Below, piece by piece: positions 1 to 13,700 of a stretch of 64,000 bases of DNA. The notes below the pieces were generated by a model. It saw nothing but the letters and a program-made list of their open reading frames with translations, had not been told where the DNA came from and did not search any database. Numbering within the stretch: the stretch's first letter is position 1; every line of letters begins with the position of its first letter. Source of the stretch: Anoplolepis gracilipes (taxonomy: Eukaryota > Arthropoda > Insecta > Hymenoptera > Formicidae); assembly GCF_047496725.1 (NCBI RefSeq), contig NC_132971.1, positions 14,936,001 through 15,000,000 of the forward strand. The letters run 5' to 3'. The position numbers and the translations under genes are program-made.

Positions 1-1316
1 GTTATCTCTCTGATAAAACGCGATTAGGCATACACGCCTTCTCGAACTTACGTATTGCGTAGATATACACCGTCGACTGTAGACTGTAGATATATACATC
101 CGGCCAAGCGCGCGCTTCGCTCTGTCTGTCGCGAAGGGTGCGTCGTTAATGATCGATAAAGCGACCCGAGTCGCGTCTCGCGTCTTTTGCGCGCTCCCTA
201 TCTCTCTCTATCACTTTTTGCCCATCGGATTCTTTTGTTCGTTTTTTTTATTCCGTTTGTCTCATCAGATCCGTGCGCAACAGAAACGCGTTTCCATATC
301 CGATTTCGGCGACAAATCACGCACGTGTTTCCGCTCCCCGCGCCGGACGTCCTCGCAAAATCGAACGAAAATAACACCGTATATTTTAATGGTTATTTAT
401 TTATTTTTTTTAAGTATCTTTTTTAACCTCTATTTGAAATTATTTAACACGACGCATCGAAAACTAATAAGATTATCGCGATATCTCCTGCAATTTATTA
501 GGATTACGTTCCAACGCCGAGAAAAATTTTACTCGAGAAGATCATCTACTCAGTACTGAGTCTGGAAAATGTTTCAGAACCGCCATTGAATAAAATTTCT
601 TGGAGAAGACATCTTCGGAACGTAAACCAGATATATATGTTGCACAAAAATTCCATTTTCTGAACGCGTAATCTTATATTTTTCTGCGTGTTAATCTCTG
701 TATATATATATAATAAGTCAATGATATTACCTTGAAAAACACTTCAATTCTCCATTCCTTTTCCTCAAGTCACCTCTGGACACAATAATATAATTGCGGT
801 GTGCGGTATTTCTGCAGATGTATCTACCGACTACCGACTGGCGCACGCACATGTGACTACCAAGATATATGTATAGCCAATTATGGCACAACTAAATTAC
901 GGGTAGAATTTGGCAAGGGCGCCGTCGTGCGGCGCGACGTGAACCTAGACAAAATTCGAAAGGAGCGGGCGGCGAGCGGCGAGCGGCGGGCGCGAGAAGC
1001 GAGAACGGGTGACAGTCAACTTTTGGCCTATCAATGTGGCGCCGGCGGCGCTGATCGCAATAATGATAAATCGCATGTGTATGTAACGCGGCGGCGTGAG
1101 TTTCTCGACACAGCTACGGGTTACGGGTTAGGAACGGCGAAGGCTGTTCACAGGGGTGACGGGCAAAATTCGCAGGCAGGTTACAAGATCGCGCGAAAAT
1201 ACGTCTCGTATGCCGCGACGCTGAATTCCTGGAGAGGACGCACAATCTACGAAAGCGTTCATTTATTCGCGAGCGACAATGATATCGTGCTAACCGTTCA
1301 TAACGATTCGGAAGCT
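1..1316 (+). promoter_or_regulatory. 5' flank and probable promoter/5'UTR of UBE2K
   Basis: No coding gene is supported here. Positions 1-400 are mixed composition with several CpGs, and 400-900 is AT-rich. A CpG-rich block at about 900-1130 contains short GGCGAGC-like repeats near 965-990 and fits a hymenopteran housekeeping promoter (inference). The frame of the UBE2K start codon is open upstream back to about 801, but it contains no in-frame ATG before 1317, so I treat the open stretch as untranslated leader. Sequence left of about 400 may belong to a neighbouring gene outside the window. Confidence 0.4.
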
Positions 1317-4096
1317 ATGGCGAACATCGCGGCGCAGCGAATCAAACGAGAATTCAAAGAGGTTATAAAGAGCGAAGAGGTGAGTGAGCGAAAAGTCGTG
1401 GTGAATGTATAGAGAGAAAGAGAGATGGAGCGAGAGCCAGGTTTGTGGATCTCGATAAATGAACGGCAGATAAAAGCTGGTACCACGTATTATGCAATCT
1501 CTGGGACCGGAAATCTCCGGGTATTAAAATTATTAAAATGCGATAGAAATGTAATCCGCATTTATTGTTTAAAATATCAATTTAGGTAAAAAAATCGCCG
1601 ATCATCTGTTGTCTCGTCTCGTCTCGTCTCGTCTTGTCAACTGTCATCTAAATGTTTGGTCTTTTTCAAAGATATCCGACGAGAAAGAGAAAGAGAGTAA
1701 TCGGGTGTTGGTTGTCTATTACGTTCCAGATACCTCGTGTTATTACTTTATTAAAACTAATTTCAAAGCAATTAAATTATTTCTATTGGATTGTTTTCCA
1801 TCTTCGATGCATGTTTTATGTCAACAAAACACCATGCGTTTATCAATCGTGATATATATTAATGTGTAGTGTACATCTTTTTATTTTAAGTTAATAATCT
1901 GTTTAAATTAATGAATATATAAATGTGGAAATATACACTCACCAGGATGTCTGAGATTTCGGCTGCATTGAGATCCTTTAATAGCTTTACACTTTTTCAA
2001 ATTGCTCATTCTGTATATTCACATGAAGGTTTGTTGCGATAAAATGTATTCACATATCTCTTCAAGAAATTGAATTACGTCAAAGCACCACAAATGCCAT
2101 ACCATGATAGTTTTGTGAATTATCACTATGAGTAGTCGAGATTTCTCTTATCATGCTAAATGTCATAGGTTATGATTACATGTTTATTTTGAAAATTATT
2201 GCGAAAATTATGACGTAGAATCATACGCAAACTTTACGCACACACAGGAACATAGTTTAGCAATATGTTTGGTCACTCTCATAAGTTTTCATTCATGCTG
2301 TAATGACATGTAACCATTTTTTATATTTTTTCTCACTGGAAAACAGATGATTGAAAAACAAGTGTCATATATGTATATTGAAACTGTTCAAAACATTCCA
2401 TTGTTATATTATTATGATTTCAAGTCTTCTTACGCTTCACTTGTTTTGAAATTCATAAAGACATTTCTATTTTTATTACATAAAATTAATATTTTATATG
2501 CCAATACATACCCATTGCTTAATTATTACTTAGGAATTACAGTTTTTTTACGCAATATAATTAATGCATTTTAATATATCTTTGTAGTTTAAATTTATAT
2601 GTATAAGACAAAATTTTACAAAGATTATTTTCTATATTTAAAGGATTTATAATTCATAATTTGTAAGTCATAAATTAATGATTATCATCTTTGCTGAAAT
2701 GTAGCTACATTTATATTTATTCTTTAGTAAAAAAAAAGCATATAAAATTCAATTAATTTTCATAATGTAATATATATTTTAAGCTAGTTTTAATCATGTT
2801 GACTAACATAAATATAATAAATGTAATGTTCTCAAATTATTATATAACAACTGCAATAAATATTTGTAACAACTTTATTTTCTAATATGTTATTTATTTG
2901 ATATTTGTAATAGATAGCGAAATGTGCGATTAAAGTTGAATTGGTCAACGATAGTCTTACCGAATTAAAAGGTGAAATTGCTGGTCCACCAGATACGCCA
3001 TACGAAGGAGGTAATTTTGTGCTCGAAATTAAGGTTCCCGAGACATATCCATTCAATCCTCCCAAAGTAAGTTAATATTTTTAAAGAATTTGTGAATAAT
3101 ACTTGTACTGTTAACTTTCATTATTTCTGATTATGTTATATACAGTAAAAGAAATTAAATTATATAAATACAAATATGAATCTATAGCTATTATTGAATT
3201 AATTATTAAATATTATATTAATTAAGTTTCTAAGTTTTAATTTCTATTTTATTTTCTTAAACTTATAATAGATAAAGATATAATAGATAATTATTATTTA
3301 TTTATATTCTTTTTTGAAAATCTATGTCTTTTTGTAAAATGTAATGTGATGTAAAAATTAAAAAAATATGCATTGTATAAATAAGGAGATTCTTATTTTG
3401 TAGGTACGTTTTATAACCAAAATATGGCATCCTAATATATCTTCCGTTACTGGTGCTATTTGTTTGGATATTTTAAAAGATCAATGGTATGTATTTCTAC
3501 CAAATTTAAAAAATAAATATATCAACTCTTTTTATTCTACCTCATGCTAGTTCTCATGCTGAGTAAAAATATTATATTTATATTTATTATATTAATATAT
3601 TATATTAATATATTTATTAATATATTTTTTATTGTCACATATTTTATATAATATTAAGGCTACAGCATACAGTTATATAATAGACTAACTTTATTTTTAT
3701 TTTCATATTTAAGGGCTGCTGCAATGACTCTACGTACAGTATTACTGTCGCTACAAGCATTGTTATCTGCAGCAGAGCCTGATGATCCTCAGGATGCAGT
3801 AGTCGCTAAACAATATAAAGAACATCCTGAAATGTTTCGTCAAACTGCCACACATTGGACATTTGTATATGCAGGTGGTACGTGATGTATTTCTATGTAT
3901 ATTTATATTTTATGTATATAATATGAGAACCTAAATATGATTCACATCGATTTCAGGACCAGCAAAAATGCCTGATTTAGATGACAAGATAAGAAGATTA
4001 ACAGATATGGGAATTGAAGAACATAATGCGAGAGTCGCTCTATCTTCATATAATTGGGACTTGGAACGTGCTACCGAGCACTGCCTCTTCAGTTAG
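1317..4096 (+). CDS. UBE2K: Ubiquitin-conjugating enzyme E2 K (E2-25K/HIP2 type), 5 coding exons
   Basis: Exons are 1317-1379, 2914-3066, 3404-3486, 3714-3877 and 3957-4096. They join in frame (603 nt) to a 200-aa protein, the same length as human UBE2K. It starts MANIAAQRIKREFKEV and carries the complete UBC fold, with PPDTPYEGG, YPFNPPKVRF, the HPN motif at residues 81-83 and the catalytic cysteine at residue 92 in GAICLDILKDQW. After the UBC domain (about 1-155) a C-terminal UBA domain (about 160-200) contains DMGIEEHNARVALSSYNWDLE, which is the diagnostic feature of this E2. The family accepts ubiquitin from E1 and, by known biochemistry, makes Lys48-linked chains in the cytosol and nucleus. 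The start is certain because no other in-frame ATG lies upstream. An AATAAA signal occurs at 4322 and again at 4433. Confidence 0.96.
1608..1636. repeat. (GTCTC)n pentanucleotide microsatellite
   Basis: About five tandem copies of a GTCTC unit lie in UBE2K intron 1, the last one imperfect (GTCTT). The tract probably arose by replication slippage and has no visible coding role. Confidence 0.7.
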
Positions 4097-6794
4097 TGAT
4101 AACTATATAGCTAATCTGTTACATCCAAGCACCACTCATTTTGTCATTAAAAAGTTCTTGTAATAATCATGTTCGGATATTGATATCATTAGTAATTTGA
4201 CAATTGATATTTTGCACCTTGCAATGACAATATCTGATGAAAAAAATATCACGGGAAAAGTATTCAATATCCACCAATAGTCATTTTTATTTAATTTATA
4301 ACATAGGCATGAGAAATAATTAATAAAAAAACCATAATACGAATCAGTTAAATAAATTTTAAGTATTTTTTTAAACAATATATTGTTTTTACATTACATT
4401 TTGCTGAAATTCCACATTATTGCTTAAAAAAAAATAAAATCTGTTAAATATAATATGTGAGATACCAAATTTAAAATAATATATTTTTAATTCCTTGTAT
4501 ATACATACATAAGAATTCACAGTCTATCACAAATTTGATATAAACGCATATTATTTATTTTGTGTATTGTCAAATTTTTGTTGTTTTATCACACAGCTTT
4601 CAATGTTCTACATTACCTTATAAATTTTGAAATCTATCTATAAATCTTGATCTTGTATTAAGGATATTGAATTTTTATTGAAGTAAAGTTCAATACATGT
4701 ATTCTCATGATACTGGATATATTTCAAATGTGTAATTAGATAAATTTTGATTGCAATTTTATGGTTAATATTAATAATATGCAAATTTTACTGTCAAGCT
4801 ACATCTTTACATCTGCATTTATATTCTCATCAATGCAGGGAACAGGTTATAACAGAAATAATTGGTTTTTGTTTTTTTAATGTAAGATACATATTTAGAT
4901 ATATATCAATCACAATTTTGTAATAGTATTAAATTCTTTTCTTATGTTCAAAAAATTTCTTTTCTTTAGAAAAATCTATAATTTAAAAGCAAAAACCTAA
5001 TTGTACATTATTAAGATAGTATATGACTTGTAAAAAGATTCACTTAATCGCTTCAATGTTAATATCTTACATTTGTACATTTCTGGTGTTGGCTTATATG
5101 AGATGGTGAAATTGTCTATCAAATCACAGATATATACATATTTGTGAATACATATACCGTATCATTTATATTCATATTGTGCAGTGTACATTCCAGATTC
5201 AGGCATAAATAGCATTTATTTATCAACCTTTATTAAATTTTATTACAAAACTTAAAAAAGAAGATTAGGAAAAATGGAAATAAATTAGCATGTTGCTTCT
5301 GATATTCATATTTTTAAAAAATAGATGATTTAATTTGGTAACTAATTTGTAAAAAATCACAAAACAAGAGGAATAGTGCAGCTAGAAGATGAAGATAAAA
5401 ATTTAATTAGCTCATTATTTGTATAATAATGTATATGATGCAGAAATGCATAGTTTTTTGTACAATCAAATGTTAAATCATGTGTGTTATACTAGAAAAG
5501 GATAAAAAATTTATCATATTTTCGCTAATTTGTTGTATTAATTTTCACATAGACTGTTTAGGAATTATAGATATCAGTCGATTGTATAAAGACTTTTGCT
5601 CTTTATCTTTTTCTTTTAAATATTCATCTCATAGAATATGATCCTACATATGAGTTTCTAGATGAAATCTGATTTCATCCTTTTTGATGTTTTAATCGTT
5701 GTAATGTTCAATATGATGAAAAAATAAATATTCTTTTTTTTCATTCTAACTGAAGAGATTTTCCTTTATTGTATATATAACTTTTGGAGAAATATTGTAG
5801 GAATTTTTTTTTTATTTTGCTCTAGTCTCTTTATATGCCAATTCTCCTATTGATACTTTTTTTGTTGATAGAAGAGATTAGAAGATGCAATTTTTTCATT
5901 CTTCTATTATCATTTAATACTAAATTATATAAAATATCTCAGAGTTTTATGGTATTGAACATGAATTTCTCTTAAAATTTTCTATACATTATGTTATATT
6001 GAATGGCTTATACAAAAATACTACTGTGTAAAGTTATCACAGTGTACAATTTGTTTAGTTCCTGAATTATTAAAAATAATTTTTTTTTTACTAAAAACAT
6101 TTTTAAATTTTTAATGTCATACAAATATGATTTAATATTGTATACAAAAATGGAATAAATTAGTAGAATGCAATGAATAATTTAGTCTTATTGAAAAACT
6201 TTTTTGACTACGTTATTATATAATTATGTAGCATTTTTGCAGCACATTTGATTTTAAAATTCTTACATATATGCAGTATAACTCTAACATACTCTAATCT
6301 CTAAAAACTCTAAATATTTTTTTATAAAAAATAATTACATATATCATTTATAAGAATTTTATAAATTATTAAACAAAGTATAATTTTAAATTATTATATA
6401 TTTAATAATTATATAAATCTAAGTAATTTTGAAGTTTATCTAAATATTTTAATAATTATAAGTATTTTAGGAATATTTCTCTTTATATTTTATAAAATTA
6501 TAATTAATTTATCTTTATAAAATTCAATCAAAACATAAAGAGTTTCGATATGACAATGCACATTATGGAAATATTAAGAATTATAGTTGTAAATAAATTT
6601 TAGATATATATTTGTCTTCCATCTATCAATTTATAAAGAGTTTTTACATATATATATTATTACGGTACAAAAAAAGAGTATGTTTAACAGTTCTGTCTTA
6701 ATATTATATGAAGAGATTTAATTGTATCTCGAGCAAAGTATCACACGCAGCCACAAATGGCGAGGCAGACGGTATATTATTTTATATTTGTACT
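4097..6794. other. Convergent 3' flanks of UBE2K and RFWD3, AT-rich spacer
   Basis: The 2.7 kb between the two convergent stop codons is strongly AT-rich, with many homopolymer T/A runs, and has no credible exon on either strand. It must include both 3'UTRs. For UBE2K the candidate poly(A) signals are AATAAA at 4322-4327 and 4433-4438. The short open frame on the minus strand at 4136-4378 lacks codon character and is best read as part of the UTR or spacer. Confidence 0.55.
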
Positions 6795-8717
6795 TTATGT
6801 TAATTGTCCATAATTATATAGTCTAAGTCTTTTTGCAGAAAGTGTTGCTAAAAACAAATAGTTATTAGCTTCAAACGAACATAGATCCATAACAGCATCT
6901 GATACAGGAAGGCTATGCAATTGTTTGCCACTTGCCGTACTCCATAATGATATATTACTACTTGATTCTATATGTGCTGCAACTAACGTGTCATTTTCCG
7001 CATATAAGTAACATGGCCGAGATAAAAGATGTTGAGAATTACCAGCTTGGAATGTATGTACAGCATTACACATAATTACTTCTTCGTTAGATAAATTTTT
7101 TTCAATAGTACATACTACATGTCTTGCATGTGGTTGTCTAGCATTAGGACGAGACGATATAAGATAATGATGATTTTTTTCGTCATAACGTACTGAAACA
7201 AAAGGACCCTCTAAAAATATCTGTTTGGGTAAATATATGGTGTCTTTAATTTCATATGTGTAACACGTATGAAAACGACATGCTATAAATCCACCCCTAC
7301 TAATACCGCTACCAGGATTTGGTGGTACTGTTGCCATTGACACAACTGGCGATCTGTCACCGTGACCTTCTAAGACACTAACAGCACCAGAGGTTTGTCT
7401 GATATCAAACTGAGTGATGGATCCATTTTGCGCACCAGTTAGGAAAATGTGTGGATTGTCACCTGACCAACAACAACTCCAAAGTTGATGTTCTGTTTGA
7501 TATGTATGTACTGTCATATTATTTTGAATGTCCATTAGCTTTGCACATTTATCAAAACCAACACTGAGAAGAAGCATTTGTTGCGTAGAATGAAAAGTTA
7601 TATCTCTTATGGCCTGAGTATGTAAGAAGATAAATTGCCGTAAATGAAAATATTCACAATCAATCTTTCTTATGCCATATCCGTTGAATAGTGTGTTTGT
7701 TGATTTCTGAGAAACAGCCAAAAATTTCTGCCATGGATTAAAATCTAAGACACGGGATCCACCCTCTTTGCAAATCTCTATAGATCGTTCCAGATGAAAC
7801 TTTCTAGTGGTGGGACTCAAAGTATTTTGATTCACATGAACATCAATCTCTGATTGTTGACTTTCCAGTTCGGAAATGCGTTTCTTCATGGAAGCCATTT
7901 GCTGATCAAATACTTTCAGGCGGATATCATACTGGGATAATTCCATCTGTATACGGTTCTTTTCAGCTGTTACATGAAGTAATTCCTTTTTCAGTTTGTC
8001 ATATTCTGCCGTATCTAGTGCTGTCAATTTCTTTGCATATAACATTCTAATCTGTTTTACCACAGCTTTCTTGTTGCATTGTGGACAACGACGATTTGTA
8101 CTATTACAAGAATATTGTAGCCATCTCAGAATACAACTATGGCCAAATAAATGTCCACAGCGTAAACAGCATAAGCGGTGTTCCCCTGAACTAGTCCATT
8201 GCTCCATGCAAATTGGACATGCTTGATCAGAATCTATCTCTGAGACATTTAAATTGTTCTCTACTGTATTTGCTGTAAATTTAATTATATTTAAATGAAA
8301 ATACAGATCTATATGTATATAAATATATCTATCAAATATTTTTTTACTTTTATACAATATCATTGATATTTAAACATACTTGGTTGTGAACTATTAGTTG
8401 GGACATCATTTTTATTATCTTGTACGTTATCTTCATTATAAGAAACGTGTTCATCTTCATGTTCTTCAGCCTCATCTACAGTTTGTTGCTCTTCTATTTG
8501 CATTGCATTTTCGTCTAGAATAATAAAATAGTTTCATATTAGAGTTTGATTTCAAACAGAAAATATTAAAAATCAGAAAAGAGAAAGAGATCTCGCTTAC
8601 ATTTTTAAATTATATAATAATTAGTTACATATATTATTATTAATATACATATTTTTTATTATTAATGTACAAATTTTACTCACATATATTAATGTTATCT
8701 TACTTACTGTTTTCCAT
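6795..8717 (-). CDS. RFWD3: E3 ubiquitin-protein ligase RFWD3 homologue (RING + coiled coil + WD40), 3 coding exons
   Basis: Exons in transcript order are 8717-8708, 8514-8380 and 8272-6795. Splice phases agree and give 540 aa. The N-terminal ~60 residues are acidic and disordered. The RING spans about residues 67-114 (CPICMEQWTSSGEHRL, CGHLFGHSCI, CPQCNKKA) and leads into a family-typical YAKKLTALDTAEYDKLK segment and a coiled coil. A degenerate WD40-like C-terminal half follows, with VWSCCW-like (LWSCCWSGDNPHIF), NGSITQFDIRQTSG and PVSDAVMDLCSFE blocks that match vertebrate RFWD3 in order. In vertebrates RFWD3 is recruited to RPA-coated DNA, ubiquitinates RPA, RAD51 and p53, and acts in the Fanconi anaemia/homologous recombination pathway. 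This protein is shorter than human RFWD3 because most of the long disordered N-terminus is absent. The first coding exon is only 10 nt, so a different 5' end is possible. Confidence 0.9.
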
Positions 8718-9052
8718 AACCTTTATCTTGTAACCAAGATTGATAGCACAAACGTCAACATAAAAGAATGAGCCGGTTGTGAAAAATATTTATGTAGACA
8801 AGGATGGGTAAATCAAATTAATTAATTACAGTTAATTTTCTTTATTTTAAACTTTTGTTTCTAATAATCTTTATTCTTAATGGCACATCACAACGCATTA
8901 GCTATATTTCATTTTAACCGACAGTGCGTCATCGTGCGCCATGTATGAATGAAAGTATGTTGTGTATACGAATAATGTTTTTAATATATTTTCGGTACTA
9001 TTAATTTTATATAGGATTTTTATATGGAAAACTATCATATTACGAAAAGAAC
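8718..9052. promoter_or_regulatory. Head-to-head intergenic region (RFWD3 / coiled-coil gene)
   Basis: Only about 335 bp separate the proposed start codons of two divergently transcribed genes, so their core promoters must share this stretch or overlap the first introns. A short CG-containing block sits around 8920-8950 in otherwise AT-rich DNA. No TATA box or specific factor site can be assigned with confidence. Confidence 0.45.
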
Positions 9053-10018
9053 ATGAAAAATAAGGTATCGTATTTCGATAAAAAAACAGGAAATAATAAT
9101 AATATCTTTATTGTGTTTATGTATATTTACTAAAAAAATAAAATTAGCTAGTATAGCATATCTTTTTAAAGAAATGTCTACATGAAAATATCAAAGGAAA
9201 AAAAATTGATTGACAAACATCGATAAATTAGAAAACAGTTAAGAATGCTGGAAAATTATTACATGAGGATAGAATTATATTAAATTTAAAATAATTTAAA
9301 AATCTTTAAAATTTTATTTCTTTTACTTTTTCTATTTTTCTCTGTACCATTTTTCAAAAGGCAGATTTTTTTATTGATTTATTATTGATATAAATTTACC
9401 AAGTTACAAGAGAGAGAAAAAGAGAAAGAAAGATCCAGGTATATCTTTTGGAGTCTTGGAGTAAAATAAAAATAGTTGACATACGCATTGTGCGTATTTT
9501 TAATGAAAAGAATTCCGAAATATTTTGAAGTGAGTAAAATATATGATGACATTACATAACATTTAATTTCTTTTTATATTTAATATATTTTACAATCTTT
9601 CTTTCTGATAACAAAAGTCACACAAAAATACTTTCCAAATATATTCAAATTATTTTTCTCAGACGTAATTTGACAATATAATGTAACTTTATTACAAGAG
9701 GTACCGAAGAATTTATAGGTTGTTCGCATTATACATACAACATTATATTTTATGAGATCGATTTTAATTCGAAGGTAAAAATATGAAGGTAAAATTAACG
9801 TTTATGAATAAAATATTCATATCATATTTTCTTTTTTTTTTTTTTTGCACTTAAAAATATGTAATTAATTTGACAATACATGTTTAGAATATTCCAGCTA
9901 CTCTATTCAACGAGTGTAATGGTATAAAATAAAATTTATCTGCGTTATTATATTTTACTGTAATATAATATAATATTATAATAATATAACATAAATATTA
10001 AATATAATATAATGTAAA

Positions 10019-10065
<47 letters not shown>

Positions 10066-10701
10066 GATATTTATATTTTTATATTGTTTTCACGATTAAA
10101 TATTTTATTTTATTTTAAGTGTACATGTAAAACCTTTCTCTAATGAAGATAATTAATTAAAAATTTACAAAAAATATTGTATTATAAAATGTGAAAACAT
10201 TTTCAAAAATTATTAAACTCTCTGTTACAGAAACGACGACCGCATATAAAAAGCTATTCTTCTTCGCAAAAGTATTCCTATACGCACGAACATTTTCCGA
10301 TTAAGACAAAAAGTATTTACGAATCGAAGGAACGAAATTCTAAACGGAGCTACTCAAAACTTCAACAAAACAATAAATATTATGACAATACGTCGTGCTT
10401 GAAAGAGGATGCGTTTGGTTCGCTGGAATCTCTTTTCGATTTAAAAAAATCTTTGAATTTGCGCGATGTATACCCATTAGCGTTCAATGTTTGTAATGAA
10501 AAATTATTCAAAGTTTCTAATATCACAAAATCAGAACCTCTTATAGAAACGCTATTTTTGCAATCTTTTTCACAACAGACAAATCCAGACTCGCATATTT
10601 TCAAACCGGTAATATGTTATTATATTATAAAATCCTAAATTACTTTCACTCTTTAATTATTCAATTATTTTATTGAGGAAGAATTACTTTTACATCGGCC
10701 A

Positions 10702-10745
<44 letters not shown>

Positions 10746-13700
10746 CATTAAAGAGTAATAATAAGATAAAGATGAGATATGTTCTTGTATGCTTCGCGTA
10801 ATATAATAAAATTAACAATCTTTTTAGTATAATGAATATGAGAAAGTAAAAGAAGAGAATGTAAAAAATCAAATAAAAGCAAGTGAAAAATTCCAAACAA
10901 AAGTATCGAAATCTGTGCGGAAATTACAGCAAAACGATTTAATTTATAATCAACAAAATAATTCAGTGTAACAATTTATTTATTTATTCTCGTAGCATTT
11001 TTATATCTAATCAATCAATATTCTAAGACATATTCTAAGACATTAATATATTTACGCAGAAATATGGCCGAAAATGAAATAGTAGATAACGAAGTATCAG
11101 AAGAGCAACCTGAAAAGGATAAGGAATCAGCAGTTATCACAGACGAAGCACCTACCGCGATAGATGTTGCGGAAGATGAAGTCATAGATGAAATACCTGT
11201 TACAACATCAAATCCTGCGGAAGATGAAATCATAGACGAAGCACCTACAACGCTAGATCTTGCGGAAGCTAAAATCGTTACCGAAAATAAAAATGAAGAT
11301 AAGGATGCAGACGAAAGTAAAGACAAAGACAAAGTTGAAGAAAATAATCTTGATAATAAAGACGATAATAAAGGCGATAAAGTAGAAGATGAAGATAAAA
11401 TTAATGAAAGGATTGAAGGTACAAGCCATTTGAGAAAAAACCTCTCTCTCTCTCTCTTTCTCTTTCTTATCCTACACTAATAATCTTCTATACTGCAAAA
11501 AATATATATTGTTTGGATTAGAAATAGATACATCTAATTACGATCGTTCAAAATGATTAGAAGTATGATTAAAAATTGTATAAAATAATAAAATTTAATG
11601 AATTTTCAGATAATCAGATGACAAAAACCGATTCGCCTATTTTAACTGATGATATAATTACAGAACTAAAAGAAATGAATGAGAGATGTATCATATTAGC
11701 AGATGAGATTCAAAAACTGAAGCGTGAAGTTTATGAGTTATCAGATGTATATTTCATCTGTTATATTTAATATGAAATACTATAATAATTAATAATATGT
11801 ATAATACATATTATTTATATCAAATATTCTCTTTAATCTACAGAAACCCGAACTAACAGAAGAAGACTCGTTAGTAATTCAAGAGAAGCAAGATATTATG
11901 ATGTCAAAAATAGCTGAACTTGAACAGCTAACACAAAAACTTGAAAAAGTATTATAAAAATATATTTAGTACAACAATTTTCATAAATTATTTTACACAT
12001 ATTTATATTTTTGCGACAAGGTTGACGCAAAACATGATCCTGTAATAATGTATCTCAATAAAATAAGATGAAGATGTAACTTAACAGATACACATTTTGC
12101 AGGCACGAGAAAAAGTAGAACGGATCGAAGATTCAAGCAGCGAGATAGAAAAAGTTATAATAAAGGAAAAGGAAGAGAAGGAAAAAAAAGACATAGAACC
12201 GCTAAAAAGAATTCCAGAGGAAGATCGCTTTGAGATACCGCAAATAGAATATCCTGAAGATAAGTAAGTTAAAAATGCTATTAATTAAATGTGAGATATT
12301 TTCCATCATGTATTTTTATCGTGGAATTAGGCTTCCAAGAGTAATTGTTTGTGGCTATACGGAAGATGTGCTTCCAAAAATTGTCATAGCAGATGGCGAG
12401 CGAAAAGAGAGAGAAAAGTGTTTTGAAAAATTAACTGGAAAACTGACAGAATCTTTAACAATGCAAGAAAAATTAGTTAAGGAAAATGCACAACTGGAAG
12501 GTGGAAAGTATGTTCATTTCTTGTATCATAAAAAAATTCTAAACAAATTGAGGATTTCGTGACATAGCGGCTTAATAATTATGGAAATACAGAAATATTT
12601 AGATCTTATTCCTATATGTCAAATACGAATTTTAAACCTTTTTTTCTCATTCTTGTACAGTTGCGATTTCTAATTTACGCCCCTATGTTATACGACCCTT
12701 CAAATATAAAACAAATTGGATTATATTACGTTGGCCATAAAGTAACGTTTTTTTTGCAATAGACAACATTTTGTTTTTTTTTTAATACAAGCATTATATG
12801 TTTTTAAATTTATAAAAGAAAAAGAATACATTTTAAATCATGCGTTGAAATAAACTTTCAGAATATATATATATATATATTTAGTTATTATGTATATATT
12901 TACAGAAACAGAATTATAACAAAATTATGTATATTATTTATAGCTTAGGAACACTTTGTATAAAACATAAATACGTCATCTGTTGTAAGAAAAAACAAAA
13001 TTACTTTTTGGCTAACTCAATATATATTTAATTAGAAATAGTTTAATATTTGATTATATCGAGCAATTTGATAGTAGAGTACATGCGTGGAACGTCAAGA
13101 TTTTTTATTTAAATCTTAGAAAATCTGCATATTGAAAAACAAATAAATTTACATATCGTCGGTTTCATAAAACATAGGGGTTCAATTAAAAAAAAAGATA
13201 TTAAGGGATGTGTGTGAAATAAGATTATATTATAAATACAGAAATATATTGAGACATATTTCTATGTATAAAAAAATGCAAATTTTAAATCGTTTTTCTG
13301 TCATTCCTGTAAAGTTGCGATTTCGGGCTTACGCTCTTTATTATATTATGAAATTCTCGATATAGAGTCGAATTTAATTTAAGATAATTATTATTTGAAT
13401 AAAATAAAGAGAAAGGACGATTTTCCCGATCAATTTTTTTAGAACACTCAGTTTATAAGAATTTTTTTTTAATACTGAGTAGTTTCATTCATGTATAGTA
13501 AATAGTAGAAGGCCGAAAAAATGTTTGAAAGTTATATCGTTCCCTCGGCGACGATTTCACGATGTTTTCAGACATTGAAGCATGTCAGTCATACGTCATT
13601 CACGCGTAACCCGATATATTGATCTTATAACAATGAATTAAATATTCAACTTGACTATTTTATTCTTAAAAGAGTTTTTTTTTAGTAAAACATTTTGATT

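Noticed and set aside
801..1316. Possible N-terminal extension of UBE2K from the upstream open frame
   Set aside because: The frame is open but has no in-frame ATG before 1317, and the protein from 1317 already equals the family's full length with the canonical MANIA start.
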